Below are positions 34,110-46,510 of a stretch of DNA of 64,000 bases, in pieces. A program made the translations under genes and the position numbers. How positions within the stretch are numbered: position 1 is the stretch's first letter; every line of letters starts with the position of its first letter. This DNA comes from Polytrichum commune (Eukaryota > Streptophyta > Polytrichopsida > Polytrichales > Polytrichaceae): NCBI GenBank assembly GCA_950295325.1, contig OX485804.1, positions 55,552,001 to 55,616,000 on the forward strand. The letters are read 5' to 3'. A model generated the notes under the pieces. The model did not search any database. It was given only the letters and a program-made list of their open reading frames with translations, and was not told where the DNA came from.

Positions 34110-36215
34110 ACATAGCTACCAACCAATGTCACATATACACTAAATTCATTTCCTCTTTCCAGATAAATTGTGCTAAACAAAATTTCAATACCATAGACCA
34201 AAGAATAAATTATTTGAATACTTGTTGGGGGTTCATGCAAATCATCACGTATCCCGTTTAAACACACTCTTGGTCACGGATCCAGGGGTTGACTCTTCAT
34301 TATAGACCTAATTGACGTGCATGGGTCACTATAAAATTAACGCAGAGGTTTGTAGGGGGAAAAAATGTATACATACTAACGGCATGCTAGAATATGGGCT
34401 CAAGTATTATACTGATCTTTTTAAATAATGAGATAAATGCCTCCACTAAGCATACAAAATATATATCATAATTAAATAAGCCTTTTACATATAAATTCCA
34501 CTTTCACTTTCAAATGAGAAAGTCATTGAACATTTTTTCATCCATAGCATGTAACTCAACGATTGCATCAAACAAATGAAGACAAAAGCACAATATCTTA
34601 GCCCTAATATGTGGAGTTGAACTCAAGGGAGCCCATGAGCGCTTCAAGAGCCTCATGGGTAGAAACCTAGAACACAAATGCAAACCCTAACATGAATGGA
34701 TAGGGTAGTCATTGAGGACTATTACCATATGACAACAATCGATGAAAATTTGTAATGCATGAAACTGACACATCTATTTTTTTGTAAACCTCAGGTCCCA
34801 TATTGCATGTTTACATGTACTTCAAAATTCTTAATAGCCTTTTTAAGTGTACATACTAGAGAATAATAACACCTCTTTCTTATGTATATTATGTACGCTA
34901 ATGCCTCAAATAATACCCCTTCTTACACTCATGTTAGTTTGTATGTGGCATGAAGAGTCCCCCCCGGGTCTTGAAAGGTTAGCTAAAAGCCTTGCCATAC
35001 ACCACTCCAATATAGGTGTCCAATTAGGAAAGTTGATTGACCACAAAAGGCCCACATTACTTCCCTTTCCAAGTTAATCATGTTGGATGTCATGCATGGG
35101 CCTCCAAAGTTCCCATGATCGGTGTGGTAGCTGCCTCGTGCTTATTGACTAGGATGCCACCATCGTCAAATATACTCTCATTTCACTTCCTCTTTCAAAT
35201 ACGTTGTGCTAAACAAACATTCAATATCATAGACCAAAGAATATACAATTTCAATACATGTTGGGGTTTCGTGCAAATCTTCACATATCCCGCATAAACA
35301 CATCCTTTGGTGCTAGAGACGTTAACTACAAGCCTTGCCATACACGACTCAAATATATTAGGTGCTCGATTAGGAAAAGTAGAGTGACCACAAAAGGCCC
35401 ACATAACATACTTTACTAAGCTAATCATGTTGGATGTCATGCATGGGCCTCCAAAGTTCCCATGGTTGGTGTGATAACCACTCCATGCTTATTGACTGTG
35501 ACATCACACATATCACATATAATCTAATTTCACTTCCTCTTTTAAATAAAGTTGTGCTTAATAACAATTCAATGTCATAAACCGAAGAATGTTTCTATTC
35601 AACATTTGTCGAGGGTTCATGTAGATCATCACATATCGCGTAGAAACACGCCCTTGATCCTTGAAAAGTAACTACAAGCCTTGCCATACACCACTTAAAT
35701 ATATTAGGTGTTTGATTAGCAAAAGTCGAGTGACCACAAAAGGCCCACATTACATACTTTACTAAGCTGATCATGTTGGATGTCATGCATGGGCCTCCAA
35801 AGTTCCCATGGTTGGTGTGATAACCACTCCATGCTTATTGACTGTGACATCACACATGTCACATATAATCTAATTTCACTTCCTCTTTTAAATGAAGTTG
35901 TGCTTAATAACAATTCAATATCATAAACCGAAGAATATTTCTATTCAACATTGGTTGGGGGTTCATGTAAATCATCACATATCATGTAGAAACACACTCT
36001 TGATCCTTGAAAGGTAACTAACTACAAGCCTTGCCATACACCACTCAAATATATTATTAAGTGTCCGATTAGGAAAAGTCAAGTGACCACAAAAGGCCCA
36101 CGTAACTTGGTCCCTTACCAAGCTAAGCTAAGCTAATGCTCCCATGCATGGTATGGGCCTCCAAAGGTCATGTGATGGTCAGCGTGGTAACCGCCCCATG
36201 CTTATTGACTGGGAG
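34110..36215 (+). repeat. Tandem array of about 346-bp units
   Basis: CTTGCCATACA(C) recurs at 34991, 35334, 35680 and 36030 (spacings 343, 346 and 350), and CATGCATGGGCCTCCAAAG near 35.09, 35.43, 35.79 and 36.14 kb. A fifth, partial unit starts near 34110 and is broken by a family 1 element at 34282-34971. Units contain AAAGGCCCACATTAC and CACTTCCTCTTT segments. Similar open frames on the minus strand (MTSNMISLVKYVMWAFCGHS at two places) merely reflect the repetition. The array resembles a small satellite or a segmentally amplified intergenic piece. Confidence 0.88.
34282..34971 (+). mobile_element. Family 1 TIR element, copy B, nested in the tandem array
   Basis: The ends are CCAGGGGTTGACTCTTCATT and TGGCATGAAGAGTCCCCCCC. 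Interior order matches copies at 13.15 and 45.90 kb (CATGTAACTCAACGATTGCA, CAAACCCTAACATGAATGG, CTCATGTTAGTTTGTATG). The left flank CTCTTGGTC and right flank GGTCTTGAAAGG rejoin into the array's own sequence CTTGATCCTTGAAAGG, so the element landed in an existing unit. GGTC is the apparent duplication. Confidence 0.75.
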
Positions 36216-36529
36216 GGGTAGGCCCTCACTAGCGACACCCAAGTAGTGGACACGATGTTTCGGTATGTGGGTTGCCATTATACTGAGGCTCAAAGCTCAA
36301 TATTGATATTTGGGCTAAGCCGACATTAGCAATGCATTGGACAGTAGTAGCTGCTAAGTATGACCTCGAAAGAGGCCGGCCACGATGGACCGGACCAGCA
36401 ATGCACAAAATACTCCGCTGGTGAATTGAATCCACACAAGTGCAAATTCAATCCCATGATTTTACAAACCAATTTAGCAGTAGGCTGGTTCTACCAATTC
36501 GAAATTGGTATCATGAACCAAGTTCACTA

Positions 36530-36659
36530 TGTAGATAATCACTTTAACGTTGTGACCAACTTCATGATCTGGTATCGATGTTCACAACTTTGCAAAATCA
36601 ATTTCATAAATTGTATTACTTTATTTCACAAAGAACGGTGCATCATGTATAAGATTCTT
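36530..36659 (-). repeat. 3' flank of the mariner-like element, shared with copy 1
   Basis: On the minus strand CATGATGCACCGTTCTTTGT, then GAAATTGATTTTGCAAAG and ATCATGAAGTTGGTCACAAC, parallel 40495-40600. The homology therefore continues past the transposase into a common untranslated end of the element. Confidence 0.65.
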
Positions 36660-37286
36660 CTAATCTCTCCTTATAACTAGCTCTACCAAACTTGCTATTG
36701 CCTCTCTTATCCAACCTTAGACCACGTTTGTAGTGGATGCTTGTACGTCATCATTAATGTGACCTAGTAGTGTTGGATGATTTTGGAGATCATTCCGTCA
36801 GACATGGCTTTTGATGTGTCCAAATACCTGATCTGTAGCATTGGGAAATGGACTATATGATGGCAAACGGAAGTAGATGTGTCCAACATCTTCAAAAGCT
36901 TGTTGTATTTCACGTGATTTTTGAAATCGGACATTGTTCACGAGGATGAACAGTTGTCTATCAAGGCTAGGAATGACCTTGGTCTGAATGAATTCTTAGA
37001 ACTTGCTTGTATCATAGGCACCAGGTGTGACATCATGTGCAATGACTCTTTCACGACCACCTGCAACCGCTGAAGATAAGTTTCGACCACTGTGAATTGG
37101 ACAAATTGGTTGGCATCTTTATCCTCGACGAGCCCTTCCAAATCAATGTGTCAAATTTAAATTGAAACCAACCTCATCCACGTATACATCATCAATCATA
37201 CTTCCACCGAGCTCTAAAAACTTTTGACACCACTCTATACACTCTCTAAGACATTCTTCATTGTTATAACCATCTGGTAAGATGAC
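36660..37286 (-). pseudogene. Tc1/mariner-like (DDE_3) transposase pseudogene, copy 2
   Basis: Read on the minus strand, broken frames give VDEVGFNLN, then GREIIA-like text, AYDTSKF, TKVIPSLDRQLFIL, FQKSREIQQAFEDVGHIYFRLPSYSP and VFGHIKSHV. These are landmarks of the Tc1/mariner (IS630-related) catalytic core. The second catalytic Asp position reads Asn (LVNNVRF) and the third acidic position reads ATDQVF. Stops and frameshifts interrupt it. The N-terminal helix-turn-helix part seen in the other copy is missing here, where the sequence diverges beyond 37286. Confidence 0.8.
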
Positions 37287-37289
37287 TTC

Positions 37290-38830
37290 GCAGATTCACA
37301 AAGTCAATTTCGTGAAGGTTCCAAGCTACTTTAGGAACCTTCCAACTCATGTTACCGGAGTGTTCTACCAATTACATGAGCCTTCTAAATAAGTTCATGA
37401 TTCTTCTAAACCAACTTGACATGTGGCATGTGTCAATTTCTTGAAGGTGGACCTTTACCTCTAACAACTTCATGAATCTTCCAACCCAATTTCATAAATC
37501 TTTTAACCCAAGCGGTTTTCGTATTCTCAACTTCTCGTTTCGCATTCTTTGCCTTCTTGTTTCGCAACATCCGTTTGTTGGTGAGAGCCTTCGTGCTAGG
37601 TCTAATAGTAGAATCGATTTGGAAACAAATTTGTATGCCCACATACAACTCTCTAGTTCTCTAGCAATGATACGATTCTCTAGTTTTCTAGTGTGTTGAT
37701 CCAATACTCTAGCATGTTTGGATTCTCTTACGAAGTTTTGTAACAGTTACTTGCCTCAAGGCCTCTTTTGCACGACTCAACAGAAAGTGACAGTATGTTT
37801 TGTTTTCTCTATGCATTCTTTGTGTTTATAGATTTTGATACACATATTCATTCAGATTCACAGATTGTATAGCATAGAAACTATCAGCTTCTGTCTTCTT
37901 CACTTGAGTCGTTTCCTACAGCTAGTACTAGAAATCATAGAATTTGCAGGGGGCTATTGTAAGCAAAGAAGAACTTTCACTTTGCTAGTTTCTTTGCTAG
38001 TTTGTATCACTCGAGTCGTCTCCTATATGCTGTATTGATAATCATAGAATCTATGGGGGGCTACTGTAAGTAAAGAGGAATTTTCACTTTGGTGGCTCCT
38101 TTACAAACCATGCTAAATTATGTGGAAGTTTTACTTTGGGGTGGTGTCAATAATTATGCTATGCTCCATTGTCTGCAGTTTCTAAGTATTTAGAAATTGA
38201 TCTGGAATTTGATAATAGAAACATACTTAAAGTACAAAACCTTTTGGAAAATGTAGTCTTGTGAATGTCTAAAGATCGACAAAGTTTCTACACATATTGT
38301 ATTTCTTCACAACTTTTGTTACTTTTTTCATAGGTTGTGTTCAGTACAATAGTCATGCTTAGTCACCCATGTACATATAACAACATAAATGTTGCATTTT
38401 GTTCATGAATCATACATTCTATTTTTAATAAGGGCTAATCTTATGCTGACACAAGTGAACGTTGTCGTGATGTGGCGGGTTATTAGTTAAAACGTAGGCG
38501 TTTACATGTGTTATTGTTATTCTAAGCATGTATGTAGACGGAAATTAAGATGATGTTGTATTAATTATGTTCTAGTTAGCTGTTTGACTGAGAACCGGTC
38601 TTGAATTCAAGACCGGGAGGATTTGGTAAGAAGGACTTGGTAGATAATACTTGTAGTTAGGTTTAGGGAAAATTGAGGTTTACCGGTGGTGGTGGCAGTG
38701 GCGGCGGTCATTATCTAGCCACTTAGGATTTTCTGATGCCTTAACCCCAATAGTTCCATATTGGTTGAAGGGGACAAGGGGAACTTTTTTTTAAAGGTTG
38801 GAAGAAGGGTGGTGGATCATTGTGAGTTGG
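37290..38830. other. Intergenic sequence; local TTCATGAA-type repeats
   Basis: Between 37.29 and 37.51 kb words such as TTCATGATTCTTC, AACTTCATGAATCTTCC and TTCACAAAGTCAATTTCGTG recur. The last resembles the end of the mariner-like copies, so this may be degraded element sequence. A tract GGTGGTGGTGGCAGTGGCGG lies at about 38.68 kb. No gene was recognised. Confidence 0.45.
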
Positions 38831-38839
38831 ACATTCGAA

Positions 38840-39030
38840 GTTTGGGGGAGTTGAAGAGCTTGGAGGAGTTTGGAAAAGCTTGGAGGAGTTGGAGACTTTA
38901 GAGGAGTTTGGAGAAGTTTGGTGGCGTTGAAGATCTTGAAGGAGTTTGGAGGCATTGAATATCTTGGAGAAGTTTGAAGGTGTTGAATACCTTGGAGAAG
39001 TTTGAAGGTGTTGAAGACCTTGGACAAGTG
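38840..39030 (+). repeat. 28-bp minisatellite, GGAGAAGTTTGAAGGTGTTG type
   Basis: CTTGGAGAAG or close variants occur at 38935, 38963, 38991 and 39019, a 28-bp period, preceded by irregular GGAGGAGTTTGGA units. It is similar in wording to the 70-bp leader repeats at 25.6-26.2 kb, which may indicate a shared origin. Confidence 0.75.
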
Positions 39031-39274
39031 GTGGGGACCATTGATGAGACTTTAGAGACTACCGTTGACCATTGGTAAGAGACCTAAAAGCATTGCACGA
39101 GGTGAAGTGAGCTATTAGTGGTGCATAAATGATGCTAGAGTGATGCAAAAAACTTGAGTGATGATGTATGAGTGAAGAAGTGAGGTTTGAATGAATAGTG
39201 GAGAATTCAATTTGAATAAAGAATGAAGAGTTAGTTTAAATGATGAAGTGATGTTTGAGTGGTTTGAGTTGTAG

Positions 39275-39376
39275 GATTGAGAGTTTAGTTTTAGTGAGGG
39301 GATCAGAATTTAGTTTTAGTGAAGGATTGAGAGTTTAATTGTAATGAAAGATTGAGAGTTTAGTTTTAGTGAACAT
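39275..39376 (+). repeat. 25-bp minisatellite, GATTGAGAGTTTAGTTTTAG type
   Basis: Units begin at 39275, 39301, 39325 and 39350. Four imperfect copies lie between the 28-bp array and the transposase relic. Confidence 0.75.
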
Positions 39377-39589
39377 TTCAGATATAAGATTGAGTGAATA
39401 TCGCGATGATCCATTGAATTTGTATCCGATTTGTAAGGAAAATTCATATTTAATAAAATCAAGTTTTTTTGTGAAGAAATGAATCGTTTGAAACTAACTT
39501 GTTTTTTTTCTTAAACACGATTAAATTACAAAACTTACACTATCAAAAGCCTCGTGCTTCCAGACAAATACAACAACAAGACGATGTTA

Positions 39590-40483
39590 CGGTTATCCTT
39601 ACGAGACTATCAAGAACATAGCTAGAGTTTTTGAAGAGAAATATCGAATACTGCTTAAACAGAGAGGCGGTATTTGCTATCCAATTTTACAAGATAAACA
39701 GGTTTAATGGTAAGTAGAAGGCTTCATATAGATCCAAACACCACCGTAGAATCTCTCCATCATTAGCTAAATGAAGATTTTCAATTCTCATGCTTTAAAT
39801 CTATTAGTTGTGTTTCAAAAGCCATTTGAAGTCAAGGTGAATTTACCCTCGAGTTGATGCGCTAAAAACGGATGATTATAACAATGAAGAATGTTTTAGA
39901 GAGTGTATAGAGTGGTATCAAACGTTTTTAGAGCTCGGTGACAGTATGACTGATGATGTATATGTGGATGAAGTTGGTTTCAATTTACATTCGACACGTC
40001 GACTTGGAAGGGTTCGTCGAGGAAAAAGATGCCAACAAATTTGTGCAACTCAAAGTGGTTGAATGTATCTTGGGTCCTTGTTGTTGGTCGTGAACGAGTC
40101 ATTGCACTCGAAGTCACACTTGGTGCCTACGAAACAAATAAGTTCTTAGAATTCATTCACACCAAGGTCATTCCTAGCCTTGATAGACAAAGGTTTATCC
40201 TCTTGAAAAATGTTTCATTTCAAAAATCTTGTGAAATACAACAAGGTTTTGAAGACATTGGACACATCTCCTTCCGTTTGCCATCATATAGTCCAACTCT
40301 CAATGCTACAAAATGGGTATTTGGACACATCAAAAGCCATGTCGGACAAAATGATTTCCAAAATCATCAAACATTACTAGGTCACATTAATGACGATGTA
40401 CAAGCAATCACTACAAACGTGGTCCAAGGTTGGATAAGAGAGGCAATAGACATTTTGGTAGAGCTAGTCGAGGGGAGCAAGTA
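39590..40483 (+). pseudogene. Tc1/mariner-like (DDE_3) transposase pseudogene, copy 1
   Basis: A DNA-cutting and joining enzyme of the Tc1/mariner superfamily, now dead. The N-terminal part shows ARVFEEKYRILLKQRGG and RRLHIDPNTTVESLH with stops. The core begins EWYQTFLELGDSMTDDVYVDEVGFNLHSTRRLGRVRRGKR (first Asp at 39967). After a frameshift a 151-codon frame (40029-40484) continues with GRERVIALEVTLGAYETNKFLEFI, RFILLKNVSFQKS and LPSYSPTLNATKWVFGHIKSHV. Lys (40206) occupies the expected second Asp position and Lys (40311) the expected Glu of the NPIEW-type motif. It could not be catalytic even if translated. Confidence 0.85.
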
Positions 40484-40619
40484 GGAGAATCTCATACATG
40501 ATGTACCGTTCTTTGTGAAATAATGTTATACAATTCATGAAATTGATTTTGTGAAGTTATGAATATGGGTTACCAAATCATGAAGTTGGTCACAACATGT
40601 AGTGAAATTAGTTAAATGT

Positions 40620-41915
40620 TCAAGTTAAATCGGTTGTCTAGGGTGGATCTGATTTGTTATGTATAGGGTTAGATTTTGGGGTGTTTTTTAGTTCAAAGGA
40701 GCACGTCCGGGCTAGCATCCACTATTGAATGTGCAACAAAGAAGAAGAAAAGAAGTTCCACAAACTCTGGATTACATGAAAATGCTACTAAAAAACATTC
40801 TAGATGGAGAGACAAGGGTTTGTGGTGGGTAGGTAGGGTGCATGCCTTGTGGAGCACAATGATAAACAATTTGGAGTTCTAAGACAAATTGAATCAATTG
40901 ACCTCTTGGCCCAAATTGAGGAATCAAGGATGCAAAATCCTAACAATCCCCTCCCCACATAGAAGTTATGTTGCAATATTATAGAAAACATTGTGGCCCG
41001 CACAAGTTTAAGTATGATCACACAAGTAGCAAAAGTATTGATGTAGATTGTGTTAAATCCACTATAACTATGAGTCACAATTCTACAAATGTTGTTCACA
41101 CTCTAGTTAAGCATGATGTAGAGCAGTTATTGTCCAATTTTGTCATTGAATGTGGTAAATAAGTTGACAATGCATCGTGACTTGGGATTAGGCTACCATG
41201 GAGTGGGTGTTGTGTTTATGAACACACGTTCACAGTTGTTGTATTTCCACCCTAAGCCTTCTTTTGTGATGCATGATGGTAATGTAATATTAAACCCTTA
41301 ATTTGTAGACTTGTAAGTAGTTTTTATGTTGTGATTAATTCTCTTGTTGCAATTTCCTTACATGTTATACTTTTGGATTGATTTGCATCATGTTGTTGAA
41401 GTTGTGTGTTGTGTCTCTTTGAAGTGTTGCAATGGTATGTATGAAACATGCCTTTTTGTTCCATGTTTTGTTGCGCCACTTTTCCTTTGTGTATACTTTT
41501 GAACTATTATTATTTAATTATAAGGAATATAGAATACCCAAAATGCAATAAAAATGGAAATTTAATAAGGTGGAGTAAAATAATGATGTTTCAGCCAAAG
41601 ATCACGATTTTGGTCTTATGTAAATTGATATGAAGACCCGATGAAATGCAAAACCCATACGGCTTGTTGAGGAATCTTTGTAAACTTGCCCCTGGGGATC
41701 CCCTAGGAGTGCACCTTACATTAAAACCAAGAATCACGTGCGTCCACAACACACTCTAAATATCCTCTATATATCTTTTATTTTATTTTAATAATACTAA
41801 GAAATACATGTACAATTTCAACAATAAAAAAGTGACAATACATATCCATAAAATATTATTATATACATATATAGTTATTAACATTAGCATGAAAATATAC
41901 TTTTGAATAAAAATT
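40620..41915. other. Intergenic sequence, nothing recognised
   Basis: Beyond the 3' flank of the transposase relic (to about 40.61 kb) no gene or complete element was seen. Short frames at 40676-40882 and 40968-41162 have no recognisable domain. Confidence 0.5.
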
Positions 41916-41919
41916 AACC

Positions 41920-43057
41920 CCCGGGTACGCAACTCCCGTATTATATGGTCCTGATTATAATCACTTATAATGCGTTTTAGTCCAATATTGAGTGATACAA
42001 TTTGTTTTAATGTAGGAAACCCTTGTAGCCCTCCTAACAAGGAATCCAAAAATCTAATTAATATATAGGAAATGAATATATTTTGAAGCATATAATTGCA
42101 TTAAAAACCTAATTATATGATTTTTTTAATACATGTACCATAGGTCAAACTACCCAACTTTTTGGACTTTTTAATAAAATTTTAACATTGTGAATGACTT
42201 ATAATTTTAATGGGAGGCAACTATTCGTGGCTTATAATTCTAATTGGAGGCAAATATTCGTGTGGATTTTTTAAAATTATGTATAGGCAATTTACAAGTC
42301 TAACTGTTGGGATAGAAAACTAATGATTTGTGTTAGGATACAGTTGAGGTATGTATTTTTAAGACCATATACATCATATGTTGCCCTGACTACTCAAGGG
42401 TATCATGGGGTATTTCAAAATATCATGGGTTCCCGGTTTAGGGTTAGGGCTTAGGGTTTGAGGCTTCTATATATTCGCTTTGAAGTTTTTGTGTTCGGTT
42501 TTGGAGCCTTTGTGTCGTCGCTTTGGAGTGTGCTTGTGCTCATTTGGGAGGGTCATCCTTGGCTTAAACAAACACATGGATTGTGAGATGAAGCGTAGAG
42601 GCTCATGTAGTGGAGGTAGAGATAGGGAGAAGGAATATGTTACACCTGTAATTGCCACAACTCCTTCCAAAGGAGGGAGACCTCAAAAAAACCCTCTATC
42701 ATTTGTAAATACTAATATGACATCTACATTGAATACCCCTCTTAGACGCTCTACAATGTTAAAAAACTAGGTGTTTCAATTGTTTATATACGTTGGAGTT
42801 TTTTTTAATAAATATGCAACTTTTTTTTCATCTCATTTATTTAATTTGGTCTTCACCCAACTTTTTTTTCATCTCATTTTATTTAATTTGGTCTTTACCC
42901 AACTTTTTTTTCATCTCATTTTATTTAATTTGGTCTTCACCCAACTTTTTGATCATTTTAATTTGATGTAATTTGATATAATGTTTACAAAAGCCGTCCT
43001 CTAAGCCATTTTTAATACAATGCCCCCTGTGTATAATATGGGAGTTGCGTACCCGGG
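41920..43057. mobile_element. Family 2 TIR element, long copy, with 8-9 bp target duplication
   Basis: The left end CCCGGGTACGCAACTCCCGT and the right end reversed CCCGGGTACGCAACTCCCAT give TIRs of at least 26 bp with one mismatch. AATTAACC flanks both ends (ninth base ambiguous), the duplication size of hAT (8) or Mutator-like (9) elements. The 1,138-bp body includes a 96-codon frame (42480-42770, MKFLCSVLEPLCRRFG...) with no known domain, a telomere-like tract (GGTTTAGGGTTAGGGCTTAG, 42436-42459) and three tandem 42-bp units. It is probably non-autonomous. Confidence 0.85.
42818..42960 (+). repeat. 42-bp tandem repeat inside the family 2 element
   Basis: AACTTTTTTTTCATCTCATT followed by TATTTAATTTGGTCTTCACC is repeated at 42818, 42859 and 42901, with a fourth partial start. 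The second family 2 copy (48.44 kb) has only one such unit, so expansion is specific to this copy. Confidence 0.9.
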
Positions 43058-43059
43058 AA

Positions 43060-45895
43060 TTAACCCTTATCATATGTATAATGCAAAAACCAAGCATTCA
43101 TCTATAAAATTATTGAGGATTTTTTTCTTTTATGTAACTTATAAGCATCTAGGTTTGCAATATAAATGTCATAGAAGCTAATGCAATTATTTGTTTCTAA
43201 GTCCACTATCAAATGATCAATAAGATCGTATGCCAACTTGTTGCTAGTTCCTTTTTAATACCAACATAAGCCAATCTTCATGTTTGATGGTGAGAAATTA
43301 TTCAACCTATTTTCATCCAATATAATACACTTATGCTATAAAGTCTACTGACAACAACATACAAGTACAATGTTGTATAGTTTTTTTGAAAGTCCTCCCT
43401 ACTTGTACATAATTATGAGTTGTACTTTGTAGAGCATATGTATATGCAGTACGGCACAGTTCAAATTAGTAACCCTTTTGTGCACTCACGTATGGTCGTA
43501 CATGTTTAATATAGTGCACCTCCTTGGAAGCTTGCTCTTGATTTGGAAAGCATGTCAACATAAAAAAGAATGATAACCATTGTGTTAAATAAACACATAG
43601 ACTCCTTGTCGATGTCGTCCAAATATGTTTTAAGTTCATTAAATCTACATCCCGAATAGTGAGGAAGGAAAGGGGCATCTTGGGTTTACACCAATGTCGG
43701 ACATGACTTTGCCATATGGGTCAACATGAGTTCGTACTTTGCACAAAGTGTGATATACATGGTTTTCACAACTTGTTGTAAATGAAGTGTTACACCTAAT
43801 CATTTGGAGGTGTTTCCGAAAGTTTGTCACATAGGACCGTGTCGAAAGTTTTTTTGAAATCACCAAAGCAAGAATATACTAGACATTGACTAGCACATAT
43901 GTCTTGCTTAATTGAAGTGCACATGTAAGCATGTGATCCAAGTTGATTGACCTCCCCTAAAACTTGCTTGTTCTCTGGCTCTTACACCTTTCAATTTTGC
44001 CCACAAATGATTTAATTTTTTAAAATGGAGCCACAAAGTTTGCCAAATATTTTATTTTATTTGATAGAATAGGAACATCACATAATAATGCAAAATAAAC
44101 ATACAATTGTTCTATGTCCCTCATATACTTCATAGATCTTCATGAAATCTGAAAATCAAACCACAAACTCCAAGGTGTTGGGTTGGGGATCGGGTGAGGA
44201 CAGTGGATGAGCCATCCATGGCATGGATGAAATATGGAATTGTTGGGTGATTATCTCCACATTGAGCCTTGTACCGAACTTTCTAAAATCTCATGTACAA
44301 GTCGTAATTTTGTGTATTCCAATGTCCCCTCAATATCCCATAGGACATAACATATATACATTGCCAAGAAAAAGGGATACCCTAGCCCTATGTATATTTT
44401 ATAACCTACAGTCATCATTAATACCCCTTTTGTGCACCCACATGCTACAAATGCAATAAATCAAGGTGACTCATAATGCATAATGCAACCTGCACCCAAT
44501 AGCTCCAAGTTAACCAACAACAATGTTGAAGATTTCACTTGTAGTCCTATTTGTAACCACTTTCCATACAATATCCAGCACATGCCTCATCAGGAAAGTT
44601 TTATACACAACACTCATGTTTGTTCCACACATGAGTGAGCACATAGAAACGTCATAAAAAACGCACATGAACCTCATAGTTCCCTCCACCCCCCTTTCCC
44701 TATGAAAACTTTACACAAAATTTACACTTTGAGTGAAGATCCCACGAGCTCTAGTTTTCAAACTTCTCACTGGCATTTGTCCTCGTTCCAAAACACTACA
44801 CCGATCACCCCAGTTAGTGCATGTTATTATTTGAAGTTACGCAACGCAATAACATCTTATCGAGGAGTCCAATTTTTACTAACGAAAGTTCAATAGGTTG
44901 TTATAGAGGACATTATAGAGCACATATGACTTTGCTTGGTATAATCTTACATTCTCATGAAATAGTCAACACTACGAATAGGAACACGCACTAATTGGGA
45001 CAATCAAAGTAGCCAAATGAATTCTTCGTATCAATATCCAACGGCCGGATTGGTATGGTGATTTGGGAAGTACCTACAATAGACCTTATTATGTGAGGAG
45101 TTGTTGCACCTAACTCCCCTTGAAAGGCACACGGATGTGGACGCCTCAATTGGACTCCCGTAATTGTTTGTTGTAATGGTCACGGGACTCGTGTCTATGT
45201 TTTGTAAGCTAGCCACCATCACATTTCACATCCCCACTGTTGCCTTTTGAGCATTATACGCGTTGATTTGAAACCCACATGATTTATTGGCAACAAATTA
45301 GGGTATCACAACAATTTTGCCTTTTCGGATGTCACGTTCTTTTCAACATCACCAACTTGGACAATATGTATTTTGGGGGGGGGGTGGGTGGGTCAAGATG
45401 TGCTTTCATATAAGCACAACGTATCAAACGCACCCATTGCGTGCAATATAACCACCCGAACCTCAAAAAATATATTCTTATGATTCCACATGTAAAGGCA
45501 CATTGATTGAAGTCTTCTCACACAAGACACCAATCGAACTTACCGTGTATTAAAGTTGACGTGGATTGTGGTGGCGTGTTGGTACTACGATCATTACATT
45601 TGGTAACCATGCCTAATTGTGACCCTTACCCAAAAGTTGACACCTATACTAGTAGATTATTGCCTACAATGAACATGGGGTTGATAGTCTAGATTTTAAG
45701 AGCGGTTTTGGACGCACCTATAGTCAACACTTTGAAGACTAATAGTTTAATCTTACGGTGTCCAAAATCTACAAGCTAATCTATGTTGCAATTTCCTTAC
45801 AGTGTCCAACAAGATCCAACAGAAAGTTGGGTAATCCAATCCAATCCAATAATAACAATTGTGCTCAAATGCTCAAAATAGTACCTATAGATGTT
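43060..45895. other. Intergenic sequence, nothing recognised
   Basis: No coding region, RNA gene or complete element was recognised. An oligo-G/T tract (GGGGGGGGGTGGGTGGG) lies near 45376. Confidence 0.5.
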
Positions 45896-46126
45896 CATGA
45901 GGGGTGGACTCTTCTTCTCGCATATATACAAACTAATGTGAGTGTAAGAAGGGGCATCATTTGAGACATCGACTTGTATAGTATACATAAAAGTGAGGTA
46001 TTACTTTTCTCTGGTATGTACAGATGTACAAAATGGGACATGAGGTTTAGAGAAATAATTGACAATAGATGTGTTAGTTTTATCCAATGCACCTTTTCAT
46101 CAATTATTGTTTTCATATGGTAATAG

Positions 46127-46152
46127 TCCTAAACCCTAAACCCTAAACCCTA
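46127..46152 (+). repeat. Interstitial telomere-type repeat (CCCTAAA)
   Basis: Three and a half copies of the plant telomere unit CCCTAAA lie inside family 1 copy C. Copies A and B have only a single AACCCTAAC word at the equivalent place, so the unit appears to have been amplified within this copy. Confidence 0.9.
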
Positions 46153-46495
46153 TCCATTATTGGTAGGGTTTGCATTTGTGTTCTAGGTTTTTACCCATGA
46201 GGCCCTTGAAGCACTCATGGGCTCCCTTGAGTTTTGCTCCACATATTCAAGCTTAGGTATTGTGCATTTGTCTACGTATGTTTGATGGAATAGTTGAGTT
46301 ACATGCTATGGATGAAAAAATGTTCAATGCCTTTCTCATTGGAAAGTGAAAGTGGATTTTATATGTAGTAAATACCTATTTATTTATAATATATAATTTG
46401 TATGCTTAGTGGAGGCATTTATCTCATTAAATTAAAAAGCTTAGTATAAATACATGAGTCCGTTCTCTAGCATGATGTTATTATGTATATTGTTT

Positions 46496-46510
46496 CCCCC
46501 CCCCCCCCCC
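46496..46510 (+). repeat. Oligo-C tract (15 C)
   Basis: An uninterrupted run of C inside family 1 copy C, an expansion relative to copy B. Confidence 0.85.

Noticed and set aside
35195-35913. Family of related small minus-strand proteins (MTSNMISLVKYVMWAFCGHS...)
   Set aside because: The similarity comes from translating successive 346-bp tandem units, and frames are not conserved in all units.
40029-40484. 151-codon frame as an active transposase
   Set aside because: Catalytic positions are replaced by Lys, the N-terminal DNA-binding part is in other frames with stops, and its own start lies inside the catalytic core.
46127-46152. True telomere or chromosome end
   Set aside because: Only 3.5 units, embedded in a transposon copy with normal sequence on both sides.
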